From positions 1 through 33,694 of the forward strand of contig JAGHZQ010000123.1 of the NCBI GenBank assembly GCA_017746715.1: DNA of 33,694 nucleotides, in the 5' to 3' direction. Below are positions 14,121-22,395 of the stretch, in pieces (within the stretch, counting starts at the first letter, position 1; every line of letters starts with the position of its first letter). The notes beneath the pieces were generated by a model. That model was not told the origin of the DNA, searched no databases, and was given only the letters and a program-made list of their open reading frames with translations. The stretch comes from Cyanobacteria bacterium SBLK. GTDB taxonomy: Bacteria > Cyanobacteriota > Cyanobacteriia > Cyanobacteriales > Spirulinaceae. The position numbers and the translations under genes were made by a program.

Positions 14121-15422
14121 TTATAAGTCTGCCATGACAGCTTTAGCGGCTTTTAAAGTTTTCTCGATGTCTTCATCAGTATGAGCCAAAGAAGTAAATC
14201 CGGCTTCAAATTGAGAGGGCGCGAAATAAACCTCCCGTTCTAGCATACCCCGATGATAGCGGGAAAACTTAGCCAAATCCGACTTTTTCGCATCATCGTA
14301 ATTGTGCACGGGATCTCCAGAGAAAAAGAGACCGAACATCCCGCTAAGATGACCGCCATAGGTTTTGTGACCCGCCTCTTTCGCAATAGCTTGCAAACCC
14401 GTCACCAAGTCTTTAGTCACGCGATCGAGATGTTCGTAAGTCCCGGGCTTTTGCAGCAATTTCAGCGTTTCGATCCCCGCCGTCATTGCCAAAGGATTTC
14501 CCGAAAGAGTTCCCGCTTGATACATGGGGCCTGCAGGGGCGACCATTGCCATGATATCCTTCCGACCGCCGTAAGCTCCTACAGGCAAACCGCCGCCGAT
14601 GACCTTCCCTAAAGTCGTCAGATCGGGAGTCACGCCAAATTTTTCTTGCGCGCCGCCATAGGCAATGCGAAATCCCGTCATGACTTCATCAAAGACCAAT
14701 AAGGCATCATTTTCTTGAGTAATGAGCCGCAATCCTTCTAGGAAGCCACCATCGGGAGGAATAAAGCCAGAGTTGCCGACAACGGGTTCGAGAATGACTC
14801 CAGCAATTTCTTTGGGATTTTCGGCGAATAGTTTTTTCACCGCTTCTAGGTCATTGTAAGGGGCGGTGAGGGTATCATTAGCCGATGCTTTTGGGACTCC
14901 GGGGGAATCGGGCAAGCCCAATGTTGCGACCCCCGAGCCGGCCTTAACCAAAAACATATCGGCATGACCGTGATAGCAGCCTTCGAATTTAATAATCTTA
15001 TTGCGTTCGGTAAAAGCGCGCATTAAACGCAGAACGGACATACAGGCTTCCGTCCCCGAGTTGACAAAACGCACGATATCAATACTGGGAACGGCATCGA
15101 TCACCATTTCTGCTAGTGTATTTTCCAAGAGGCAGGGCGCGCCAAAACTGGTGCCTTTTTCGAGGGCTTTTTTGAGGGCTTCGAGCACGTCTGGATGAGC
15201 GTGACCGCAAATAGCAGGACCCCAAGTGCCGACATAATCGACATATTCATTGCCATCGACATCCCAGATCCGGGAACCGTTGACGCGATCGAAGACGATG
15301 GGCTGACCGCCAACAGATTTGAAGGCTCTTACCGGAGAATTCACCCCACCCGGCATCAATTTCTGGGCGGCAGTAAAAATCTCTTCGGATTTGCTGGTAT
15401 TCAAAGATGTAGTTGCGACCAA
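14121..15422 (-). CDS. hemL: Glutamate-1-semialdehyde 2,1-aminomutase
   Basis: PLP enzyme that converts glutamate-1-semialdehyde to 5-aminolevulinate, feeding heme, chlorophyll and bilin synthesis by the C5 pathway. The sequence shows LMPGGVNSPVRAFKSVGG near the N-terminus, the FVNSGTEACM cofactor-phosphate region, YHGHAD, DEVMTGFR, and Lys273 in TTLGKVIGGGLPVGAYGG as the Schiff-base lysine. I place the start at a TTG at 15422: AAGGAG lies six bases upstream, the product (VATTSLNTSKSEEIFTAAQ...) is 433 residues as in other cyanobacteria, and the 35 extra residues upstream (from ATG 15527) are not family-like. The gene stands alone and is followed by a hairpin terminator. Confidence 0.97.
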   Translation of the reverse strand: MVATTSLNTSKSEEIFTAAQKLMPGGVNSPVRAFKSVGGQPIVFDRVNGSRIWDVDGNEYVDYVGTWGPAICGHAHPDVLEALKKALEKGTSFGAPCLLENTLAEMVIDAVPSIDIVRFVNSGTEACMSVLRLMRAFTERNKIIKFEGCYHGHADMFLVKAGSGVATLGLPDSPGVPKASANDTLTAPYNDLEAVKKLFAENPKEIAGVILEPVVGNSGFIPPDGGFLEGLRLITQENDALLVFDEVMTGFRIAYGGAQEKFGVTPDLTTLGKVIGGGLPVGAYGGRKDIMAMVAPAGPMYQAGTLSGNPLAMTAGIETLKLLQKPGTYEHLDRVTKDLVTGLQAIAKEAGHKTYGGHLSGMFGLFFSGDPVHNYDDAKKSDLAKFSRYHRGMLEREVYFAPSQFEAGFTSLAHTDEDIEKTLKAAKAVMADL

Positions 15423-15590
15423 AACTTTCTCCTTATTTGTAATTGATATTGAGAGGCGCGATCGCTTGTTGCTTGCCTCGAGGGGAAATGCCATAAAAAT
15501 AATGGAGTTGGGAAAGAGAAGAGGCAACGCGATCGCGCTTGTTCGTCATTGATTGCCAATTCCCTTTAAACTTTGAGATAGGCGACATTT

Positions 15591-15622
15591 TATCAGTTAT
15601 CAGTTATCAGTTATCAGTTATC
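15591..15622 (+). repeat. Heptamer tandem array (TATCAGT)4 plus TATC
   Basis: Four perfect TATCAGT units at 15591-15618 and a partial fifth. It lies between divergent hemL and tsaB and is immediately followed by the ACTCNTT-type array. Same family as the arrays at 2581 and 33590, differing only in the last two bases of the unit. Confidence 0.95.
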
Positions 15623-15640
15623 TACGATTGGTTATTCCCC

Positions 15641-15675
15641 ACTCGTTACTCTTGACTCTTTACTCGTTACTCCTT
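15641..15675 (+). repeat. Degenerate heptamer array ACTCNTK x5 running into the tsaB start
   Basis: Five in-phase units, ACTCGTT, ACTCTTG, ACTCTTT, ACTCGTT and ACTCCTT, fill 15641-15675. One G follows and then the tsaB ATG at 15677. This leaves no room for a purine-rich ribosome-binding site. Related in style to the CTACTCC units before accC. Confidence 0.8.
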
Positions 15676-15676
15676 G

Positions 15677-16318
15677 ATGCTCTTTGATTCTCCTCAAACT
15701 CATGCTCTTGCCTTACATACTTCCAGTTCTCAACTGGGACTGGCGATCGCGAATTTTTCCGGGGATTTTCGCGATCGCGTTTGGGACTTGCAGCGAGAAT
15801 TATCCACTCACCTGCATCCCTACCTCGCCGAATTCATTCAACCTCAAACTTGGAAAAATTTAGCTTTTCTGGCGGTTGCCAAAGGACCCGGCAGTTTTAC
15901 CAGCACGCGCATCGGCATGGTAACGGCACGCACTCTCGCCCAACAACTCGATATCCCCTTATTTGCCATTTCTTCTCTCGCGGGGTTTGCTTGGTCGCAA
16001 AAGGCGTTATTTTCGATAGGAGAGCCCATTGCCGTTGAATATCCAGCCAAACGCGGGGCAATTTTTAGCGCGATTTATCAACTGACTCCCCAAGGCGATC
16101 GCCTCGAGACAATTTTGCCCGATACGGTTATGATATCGGAACAATGGCAAGCCAAACGACAGGATTTTGAGAGAATTCCCAAAATCCTGTCAATCGAGGG
16201 AGATTTGGGATATACTGTCGGTAGTATTTTAGAACTTGCGGCGATTGCTTGGCAGCACGGCGATCGCCCCCACTGGTCCGAAGCACTCCCCTTCTACGGC
16301 CAGCACCCCATTCAATGA
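15677..16318 (+). CDS. tsaB: tRNA threonylcarbamoyladenosine biosynthesis protein TsaB
   Basis: Partner of TsaD and TsaE in transferring the threonylcarbamoyl group to A37 of tRNAs that read ANN codons; TsaB is the non-catalytic ASKHA-fold scaffold. The 213-residue protein begins HALALHTSSSQLGLAI and contains VAKGPGSFTSTRIGMVTARTLA, the most diagnostic TsaB block, followed by LFAISSLAGFAW. The C-terminal half is poorly conserved, as usual. I take ATG 15677; a TTG at 15674 is adjacent. No Shine-Dalgarno is visible because the upstream DNA is a heptamer repeat. It converges on the response regulator gene, with a second heptamer array in the 36-base gap. Confidence 0.93.
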   Translation: MLFDSPQTHALALHTSSSQLGLAIANFSGDFRDRVWDLQRELSTHLHPYLAEFIQPQTWKNLAFLAVAKGPGSFTSTRIGMVTARTLAQQLDIPLFAISSLAGFAWSQKALFSIGEPIAVEYPAKRGAIFSAIYQLTPQGDRLETILPDTVMISEQWQAKRQDFERIPKILSIEGDLGYTVGSILELAAIAWQHGDRPHWSEALPFYGQHPIQ

Positions 16319-16320
16319 AT

Positions 16321-16341
16321 AATTATCAATTATCAATTATC
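16321..16341 (+). repeat. Heptamer tandem array (AATTATC)3
   Basis: Three perfect AATTATC copies (TATCAAT phase) followed by the decayed unit AATTGTTC. It fills almost the whole gap between the convergent tsaB and response regulator genes, starting two bases after the tsaB stop. Confidence 0.9.
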
Positions 16342-16354
16342 AATTGTTCATTGA

Positions 16355-17002
16355 TTAGACTTGACTGCTTTCGATCGCCCATCGTGCCAGTTCGGTGCGA
16401 TTTTTGAGTTGGGTTTTGTGCAACATATTAGAAACGTGACTTTCAACGGTTCGCTGGCTGACATTCAACTGTTCGGCAATATCTTTGTTCTTCATGCCTT
16501 GGGCGACCAATTGAACGACATTCATTTCGCGATCGGTCAGTTCGACTCCCTCGGGAACGTGAAGGGTAACGGCAAGCTCTTTTCCGGGTTTGGAGACATC
16601 CCGGAGGCGTTCGACTTGCGAGAGAGATGATTTCACTTGAGCCACCAGCTCTTCGGGTTCAAAGGGTTTAACCATATATACGTCGGCTCCTTTACTCAAC
16701 CCTTTAACGCGATCGGAACTTTGTCCTTTAGCAGAGAGAAAGAGAAAGGGAATCCAATTGAGCTTGGGATTTTCTTTCACTTTTTCCACGAAGGTATAGC
16801 CGTCCATTTCTGGCATCATGACATCGCAGACAATCATATCGGGAATTTGCGTTTCCAGAATCTCCAAGGCCTCTCGACCATTTTCGGCAGCGATGACTTC
16901 ATATCCCTTCCATTCGAGATAATCCTTGACTAAAAGGATTAAATTGGGGTCGTCATCTACGAGCAATAGTTTTTTGTTCTCTTTTTGCGGGGGAGCTTTC
17001 AT
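16355..17002 (-). CDS. NarL/LuxR-type response regulator, Rre1/Ycf29-like
   Basis: Two-domain DNA-binding response regulator of 215 residues. The receiver domain (11-125) has the acidic pair in LVDDDPN, phospho-acceptor Asp60 in MIVCDVMMPEMDG and Lys112 in VKPFEPEELV. A short linker leads to a GerE/LuxR helix-turn-helix (about 150-213: LTDREMNVVQLVAQGMKNKD, NVSQRTVESHVSNML). The strings LLLVDDDPNLILLVKDYLE and RTELARWAIE are typical of the Rre1/Ycf29 group, conserved in cyanobacteria and red-algal plastids. In Synechocystis, Rre1 works with Hik34/Hik2 in stress responses; orthology here is judged from remembered similarity. AGGAG lies about 11 bases before the ATG. No kinase gene is adjacent. 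Confidence 0.9.
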   Translation of the reverse strand: MKAPPQKENKKLLLVDDDPNLILLVKDYLEWKGYEVIAAENGREALEILETQIPDMIVCDVMMPEMDGYTFVEKVKENPKLNWIPFLFLSAKGQSSDRVKGLSKGADVYMVKPFEPEELVAQVKSSLSQVERLRDVSKPGKELAVTLHVPEGVELTDREMNVVQLVAQGMKNKDIAEQLNVSQRTVESHVSNMLHKTQLKNRTELARWAIESSQV

Positions 17003-17145
17003 AATTCGATTCTTCTCCTATCATCGCGATGCAGCAAATCGCAGGCGCTCTAAGTTGGCATTACTTTACAATAACCGATCTACAATCTGTCATATTAAGA
17101 TCCAAATAAATCTACAGATTTGTTGCATCGATGTATAAATGCAGT

Positions 17146-19698
17146 CTAACTAATACTTAAAGGATCGACATCAATGGTTAATCTTATCGGTTGGGGACAT
17201 AACTTTTTTAACTGTGCCAAATCGGGTAAATTTTCTACATTGAGAGGAAACTTTAATAAAATTTGCCAGCGATAGCGGCGATCGATCCGCATGATGCTGG
17301 CTGGGGCGGGTCCGAGTAATTCGTGTTTTATTGTTGTTAATAAAGTCTGACAGCCTTGTGCTACTAAATTCGCAGCTTTTGCCACTTCCTCCCCATCCAA
17401 ACCGCTCAACCGCAACAAAATCAAACGCCCGTAGGGTGGATAGTTCAATTGCGATCGCTCCAATAGAGTTTCTCGGGCGAAAGTTAAATAATCGTGGTTG
17501 CGAACGGCTTCGATGACGGGATGATCGGGGGTATAGGTTTGCAAAATAACCCTTCCGGGATCGTCTCCCCGTCCCGCTCGTCCTGCCACTTGGGTTAACG
17601 TTTGAAAAGCTCGCTCGGAAGCATAATAATCAGAAAGATGCAAGAGTCCGTCTGCTGCCAAAATCCCTACTAAAGTTACTTTTGCTATATCTAAACCTTT
17701 TGTCAGCATTTGCGTTCCCACCAAAATATCATCGTTGCCTGTTGCAAATCGCTCTAATATATCGCGATGGGAATTTTTCCCTCCCGTTTCATCTCGATCG
17801 AACCGCATTACGCGCAGGTCGGGAAAGTTGCGCTCGATTTCCCGAACGACTTTTTGAGTCCCCGTCCCAAAAAATTTAATATAGGGAGAATTGCATTGAG
17901 GACATTGCGACGGATAAGGCGCATGATATCCGCAATAATGACAGCGTAATATTTGTTTTGCGTCCTCATTAACATGATGGTAAGAAAGGGACACATCACA
18001 GTGAGGGCAATAAATGACATAACCGCAACTGCGACAAGAAACGAAAGTACCGTGCCCCCGACGCGGTACAAACAAAATCCCTTTGTTGCCTGTCTGTTTG
18101 AGTTGTTTGAGGGCATTTTGCAAAGCTACACTAAAAATTGACCGATTGCCCTGTTTTAATTCTTTTCGCATATCGACCACCTCCACGGGAGGTAGGGGGC
18201 GAGAATGAATGCGATGGGGTAGGGAAAGATAGAGAAGCGACGGATCGGAATTTGGGCGATCGTGATGAGTATGCCAGGTTTCTAAAGATGGTGTTGCCGA
18301 GCCGAGTATAAGCGGACAATTCTCCGCTCTCGCTCGCCATTGGGCAATTTTTCTGGCATGATAATGAGGACTTCGCTGGTCTTGTTTAAAACTGTGGTCG
18401 TGTTCTTCATCAAGAATGATTAAACCTAAGTTAAAAATAGGAGCAAAGATATGGGAACGAGTTCCTAGAAAAATTAAAGGTTCTTGAAAAAGAATAAATC
18501 GCCATGTATCGTAACGTTCGCCTTTACTGAGATTACTATGATAAACATAAACTTTATCTCCAAATCTTGCATATAAGCGATCTCTTAATTGCGGTGCTAA
18601 ACCAATTTCTGGAATTAAAATCAGGACTGATTTTCTTTGCTCTAGGATAGAAGCGATCGCTTGTAAATAAACTTCTGTTTTTCCCGATCCCGTTACGCCA
18701 TGCAGTAAAATTTGTGCGAATCCAGTACAATTTTTAATTGCTTCTAATGCTTTGGCTTGGTCGGTATTTAGGATTTTAGGAAGATTTTTTACAATATCGG
18801 GTTCAACTAAAAATCGCAAGTTTTCTCGATCTTGAATGATGACATGACCTTTTTCTTCGAGTTTTCTTAATATTGAAGAAGATATATTATGCTCTTTCTT
18901 ACAATCTTTTACCCACATTTCTCCCCCTTCATTTCTCAAAATCTTTAAAACTTCTTGTTGGCGTTCTGTTAGATTGAGAGAAAAAATATCTGAAATTAAT
19001 GTTACTGCTTTTTGCATTTTAGGTCGAGGCGGATCGGGAACTTCTAAATATTGCTTGATCCAACCGCGTTTTTTCAGATCTCTCAACCCGCGATCGATCG
19101 CTTTTCGCCTCCTTTTTCCCAGTTTTTGGTAAATATGGCGAGTGCTATAATCTCCTTCTTTTTGGGATTTGAGAAGTACGATGATTGTTTGCACCATCTC
19201 AGAACAAAATACTTCAAAACCCTGTGGAATTGCGTTGGGGAGTAAGCGCACTCGACTCTGAGTTTTAGGCAGCAAACCGGGAGGTAAAGCAATTCTCGCA
19301 ACCGTAATAAGCGGTACGAAATAATATCGCGCTACTCTTTCTAGTAACTTCCAATAATGTGCGTTAAATGCTCCTTCTAGAGTCACGCTTTCAATATCTT
19401 TGATGCGATCCTTTTCTAAGTCAGGTACCTTTAATTCCCACATTACAATTCCTCCAACTTTTGTGGATCCAGAAGGAACTAAAACTACATCCCCTGCATT
19501 CACATCAAGATTGGGAGGAACGCGATAGGTAAACAATTTGACAGAATCTAGGTCGCTTGTACTCTCTTCTCGCGAATAATTGAGGAGAACTTTAACCCAC
19601 CGATCGCCTTCGATGGGATCTCCATACTCTCCTCGAGGCTCTGCGACAATGGGAAACAGGGATGGGGTTGAAGAAATCATACTGGGGAGATTCGACAT
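17146..19698 (-). CDS. priA: Primosomal protein N' (replication restart helicase PriA)
   Basis: Superfamily 2 3'-5' helicase that recognises abandoned replication forks and reloads the replicative helicase. The 850-residue product has the N-terminal 3'-DNA-binding domain (about 30-140, LFTYRVPPNLDVNAGDVVLV), a winged-helix region, Walker A GVTGSGKT (334-341), Walker B DEEH (430-433) and GSATPS. The zinc-binding insert has eight cysteines (555, 558, 564, 567, 586, 589, 599, 602) and is followed by GTGTQKV and the C-lobe motif QVAGRAGRG. It is longer than E. coli PriA (about 730), mainly through the region between residues 150 and 310, as is usual in cyanobacteria. The start is ATG 19698; Met7 is an alternative, and neither has a clear Shine-Dalgarno. 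Confidence 0.97.
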   Translation of the reverse strand: MSNLPSMISSTPSLFPIVAEPRGEYGDPIEGDRWVKVLLNYSREESTSDLDSVKLFTYRVPPNLDVNAGDVVLVPSGSTKVGGIVMWELKVPDLEKDRIKDIESVTLEGAFNAHYWKLLERVARYYFVPLITVARIALPPGLLPKTQSRVRLLPNAIPQGFEVFCSEMVQTIIVLLKSQKEGDYSTRHIYQKLGKRRRKAIDRGLRDLKKRGWIKQYLEVPDPPRPKMQKAVTLISDIFSLNLTERQQEVLKILRNEGGEMWVKDCKKEHNISSSILRKLEEKGHVIIQDRENLRFLVEPDIVKNLPKILNTDQAKALEAIKNCTGFAQILLHGVTGSGKTEVYLQAIASILEQRKSVLILIPEIGLAPQLRDRLYARFGDKVYVYHSNLSKGERYDTWRFILFQEPLIFLGTRSHIFAPIFNLGLIILDEEHDHSFKQDQRSPHYHARKIAQWRARAENCPLILGSATPSLETWHTHHDRPNSDPSLLYLSLPHRIHSRPLPPVEVVDMRKELKQGNRSIFSVALQNALKQLKQTGNKGILFVPRRGHGTFVSCRSCGYVIYCPHCDVSLSYHHVNEDAKQILRCHYCGYHAPYPSQCPQCNSPYIKFFGTGTQKVVREIERNFPDLRVMRFDRDETGGKNSHRDILERFATGNDDILVGTQMLTKGLDIAKVTLVGILAADGLLHLSDYYASERAFQTLTQVAGRAGRGDDPGRVILQTYTPDHPVIEAVRNHDYLTFARETLLERSQLNYPPYGRLILLRLSGLDGEEVAKAANLVAQGCQTLLTTIKHELLGPAPASIMRIDRRYRWQILLKFPLNVENLPDLAQLKKLCPQPIRLTIDVDPLSIS

Positions 19699-20242
19699 TT
19701 ACGCTCATGGGGGTCTATAACTTTAAGTACACCCGCTCTCAATCAATGTTAAGTCGGCTGCAACAAAACTTTACCTTTTTACAGCCATTGCTCTCATTCA
19801 TTGGAAAAACCCGTTAAAAATCCAAAAATTCTCATGAAATCTAGGCTTTAAAGAAAGTTCAAACTATCTATCTCTGCTCGAGTGAGGGGTAAAATGCAGG
19901 AAATCGATATTTTTGTTAACATTTCCTCATATTTTTCTCAAAATTTTGTAATCAGTCAAACAAACTCCCCAAACATTTCTGTTAGCCTATTAAGCAACAT
20001 TCGCTTATTTTAGCGAAAAACGAGTTTAAGAAACTGTTAAAATTTCTGGATTGGCTGAAATTGCGATTACCCTCGATTCAACACCTTCGCCCTCAAACCC
20101 AAACTTACGCGCTTAATTTGCGATCGAGCGATCGCCCAATTCACAACCCACGCTCAACCCGGTAACACGGGGAGGCAAAAATAAAAACAGTTAATATCCT
20201 CTAACCCATAACAAATTTTTTTGAAATCATTGAGTGCGACTT
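19699..20242. other. Long divergent intergenic region between priA and sigC
   Basis: This 544-base AT-rich stretch must hold promoters for priA and sigC. I see no confident -35/-10 pair. It contains a 39-codon frame at 19894-20013, a small inverted repeat TTCGCT/AGCGAA (20000-20005, 20012-20017) and one GCGATCGC. A long untranslated leader for the sigma factor is plausible, as group 2 sigma genes are often tightly regulated, but nothing in the sequence proves it. Confidence 0.5.
19894..20013 (+). CDS. Possible 39-residue ORF upstream of sigC
   Basis: GAGGGG precedes an ATG at 19894 by four bases, opening a frame of 39 codons (MQEIDIFVNISSYFSQ...) that ends at TAG 20011. It has no recognised similarity and high Ser/Asn/Ile content that simply reflects AT-rich DNA. 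It could be an upstream leader peptide or a chance frame; I lean to chance. Confidence 0.2.
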   Translation: MQEIDIFVNISSYFSQNFVISQTNSPNISVSLLSNIRLF

Positions 20243-21418
20243 ATGAACGTTACAGAATTATCTCCCAACCCCATAACGGCAAACGCCGATAATACAGAGA
20301 CTGGAGTAATTTCCGGAGCAATTTCTGAAGCAATTTCCGCTAATGCAATCGAACCCCATTTGGAATCCCCTCTCGAACCTAATTTAGATTCTAATTTAGT
20401 TAATGTTTCCTTTTCGATGCCTGTCGGCAACGCAGCCAAAACTCGCAAGAGTAGCTATGGCAAAGGAGATGAAGATACCGTCGGCGCATTTTTCAAAGAA
20501 ATGGCTCGTTATCCTCTCCTCAAACCCGAGGAAGAAGTGGAATTGGCCCAATGCGTGAAAGCGATCGTCGAGGTTGAAGAATTGCAGGCTCAACTCTTTG
20601 AGGAATTGCAACGCCAGCCTTCCAAAGCCGAAATTGCTACAGCCCTAGAGATTACGCCGCGTCAACTCGAACATAAATTATATCAAGGCCGCGTCGCCAA
20701 GCGGAAGATGATCCGCTCGAATCTGCGCTTGGTGGTTTCCATTGCCAAGCGTTATCTCAATCGTGGCGTACCCTTCCTCGATTTAATTCAAGAAGGGGCG
20801 ATTGGCTTAAATCGCGCGGCAGAAAAGTTCGATCCTAATAAAGGCTATAAGTTCTCAACTTATGCATATTGGTGGATTCGTCAAGCAATTACTCGTACTA
20901 TTGCCAATGACGCGAGAACGATTCGATTACCCATTCACATTGTCGAGAAACTCAATAAACTTAAAAAAGCACAACGCAATCTCAAACAAAAGTTACAGCG
21001 CAATCCCCTCGAAGAAGAACTCGCTGCCGAGTTAGATGTTACCCCCGCACAACTGCGCCAACTGTTTCAATTGCGCCGTCAGTCTTTGTCTCTCAATCAC
21101 CGCGTTGGGAAGGGAGAAGATACGGAACTCATGGATCTCCTCGAGGATAGCGATTTAAAGTTACCCGAAGATCAAATGAGCGAGGTGATGATGCGTCAGG
21201 AAATCGGAGAGGTACTCAGCGATGTTCTTACAGAAAGAGAAAAAGATGTGATATCTCTGCGTTATGGCTTAAATACCAGTCAACCCTACACCTTAGAAGA
21301 GGTGGGAGGAATGTTTAACTTATCTCGAGAGCGAGTCAGACAAATTCAAAGTAAAGCCATGCGGAAACTTCGCCGTCCCCAAGTTGCCCGCCGTCTTCGC
21401 GGTTGGCTGAATCAGTAG
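20243..21418 (+). CDS. sigC: RNA polymerase sigma factor, sigma-70 group 2, SigC-like
   Basis: Sigma factor of 391 residues. After a variable N-terminus of about 75 residues (with repeated AIS-type units: VISGAISEAISANAIE), region 1.2 begins at DEDTVGAFFKEMARYPLLK. Region 2 includes RSNLRLVVSIAKRYLNRGVP and the -10 recognition segment YKFSTYAYWWIRQAI. Region 3 follows, then region 4 with the helix-turn-helix TLEEVGGMFNLSRERVRQIQ. No long region 1.1 is present, so it is not the principal sigma. FFKEMARYPLLKPEEEVELA is what I associate with SigC rather than SigB/D/E, which carry a YLQEIGR-type block; the subgroup call is moderate. ATG 20243 is preferred over GTG 20234. The stop codon lies within a palindromic repeat. 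Confidence 0.92.
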   Translation: MNVTELSPNPITANADNTETGVISGAISEAISANAIEPHLESPLEPNLDSNLVNVSFSMPVGNAAKTRKSSYGKGDEDTVGAFFKEMARYPLLKPEEEVELAQCVKAIVEVEELQAQLFEELQRQPSKAEIATALEITPRQLEHKLYQGRVAKRKMIRSNLRLVVSIAKRYLNRGVPFLDLIQEGAIGLNRAAEKFDPNKGYKFSTYAYWWIRQAITRTIANDARTIRLPIHIVEKLNKLKKAQRNLKQKLQRNPLEEELAAELDVTPAQLRQLFQLRRQSLSLNHRVGKGEDTELMDLLEDSDLKLPEDQMSEVMMRQEIGEVLSDVLTEREKDVISLRYGLNTSQPYTLEEVGGMFNLSRERVRQIQSKAMRKLRRPQVARRLRGWLNQ

Positions 21419-21442
21419 GGACGTTGCAGGCAACATCCCTAC
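21415..21442. repeat. Palindromic GTAGGGACGTTGC repeat overlapping the sigC stop
   Basis: GTAGGGACGTTGC (21415-21427), two bases, then GCAACATCCCTAC (21430-21442): a 13-base inverted repeat with a single mismatch. This is a widespread cyanobacterial palindrome. The TAG stop codon of sigC (21416-21418) falls inside its left arm, so the element sets the end of the gene. It could act as a transcript-end hairpin between convergent sigC and the M23 peptidase gene, although no T-tract follows. Confidence 0.85.
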
Positions 21443-21525
21443 ATCAATGATCGGCGACACTCTGAGGCCGTTGAGCAACTCGTACCGAGCAGTGCCGAAG
21501 AAGCCGAAACGATCCTGCCAAAGAG

Positions 21526-22395
21526 TTACCAAAGATCGAGAAGGAGGTGAATTTGAGGATCTTGGGCAACCCAGCCGATGGGGACTTGATAGCGAACTTC
21601 AAAATGTAAATGGGATTGGGGAATATCAGGCTGTCCGCTCGTGCCAACGGTTCCGATAATCTCTCCCATTCGCACTTCTTGGTTAGGGGTTACATTGAAG
21701 GTATCGAGGTGAGCGTAACGGGTTTGCCGTCCGCCTTCATGATTGATAACCACCAAATTGCCGTAATTTCCTTGGCGATCGGCAAAGGCAACGATTCCCG
21801 ATTCGGCAGCAAGGACGGAGGTACCTGGAGGCGCGAGAAAATCGATGCCATTGTGAAATTCGCTGTCTTCTCCTTCTCGCGTTTGCCAGCCATAGGTAAG
21901 GCCGATGGCAGAGCGATCGCGCAAGGGATAGCCGCTCAAACCCAAATAGTTTGCTGTTTGAGGACTGGCTTGGGTCCAGTGAGTGCCCGGAATAAAAGCA
22001 GTTTCTCCAGGAAACTGACAGCCATTGAGTTCGAATAAAACATCGGCGCGAACCCCGTATGCTTCGGCCAAATCTTGCCAAGTTGCCCCGGAGGGAACGG
22101 CAATTTTAATGCCATTGAGAGGAGGGATCGATAACTGGCCTCCGGGGGAGGGCTGGCTTTCTTGCAAAGCGGGATTGAAATGCAGAAGAATGGCAGGCAA
22201 AATTTGATATTGCGTCGCGATCGCCTCTAAAGTTTCCCCCGCTCGGACTTGATGGGTTTGCAGCCTGGAAAGAACGGGGGGAGGACACGAAGAATCCGGT
22301 TGCGCCATGCTGCGAGAAGGCGCGATCGCCAACCCGATTAGACTCCCGGAGAGAGATAAAAGCCAAAAAATTGCGATTGATTGTTGAGCAATCAT
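21526..22395 (-). CDS. Secreted LysM/M23 peptidoglycan endopeptidase
   Basis: The 289-residue protein is predicted to cut peptide cross-bridges in the periplasm. It has an N-terminal signal sequence (hydrophobic 8-26, likely cleavage after SMA near 31) and LysM1 at about 48-91 (HQVRAGETLEAIATQY). A second LysM-like unit lies at about 97-137 (VPSGATWQDLAEAYGV). The M23/LytM domain spans 165-289 with zinc ligands His181 and Asp185 (FHNGIDFLAP), His229 (YAHLD) and the HLH motif at 262-264 (SHLHFEVRY). All catalytic residues are present, so it should be an active enzyme rather than a degenerate EnvC-type activator. Its ATG overlaps the stop of the histidine kinase gene as ATGA, implying coupled translation. 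Confidence 0.93.
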   Translation of the reverse strand: MIAQQSIAIFWLLSLSGSLIGLAIAPSRSMAQPDSSCPPPVLSRLQTHQVRAGETLEAIATQYQILPAILLHFNPALQESQPSPGGQLSIPPLNGIKIAVPSGATWQDLAEAYGVRADVLFELNGCQFPGETAFIPGTHWTQASPQTANYLGLSGYPLRDRSAIGLTYGWQTREGEDSEFHNGIDFLAPPGTSVLAAESGIVAFADRQGNYGNLVVINHEGGRQTRYAHLDTFNVTPNQEVRMGEIIGTVGTSGQPDIPQSHLHFEVRYQVPIGWVAQDPQIHLLLDLW

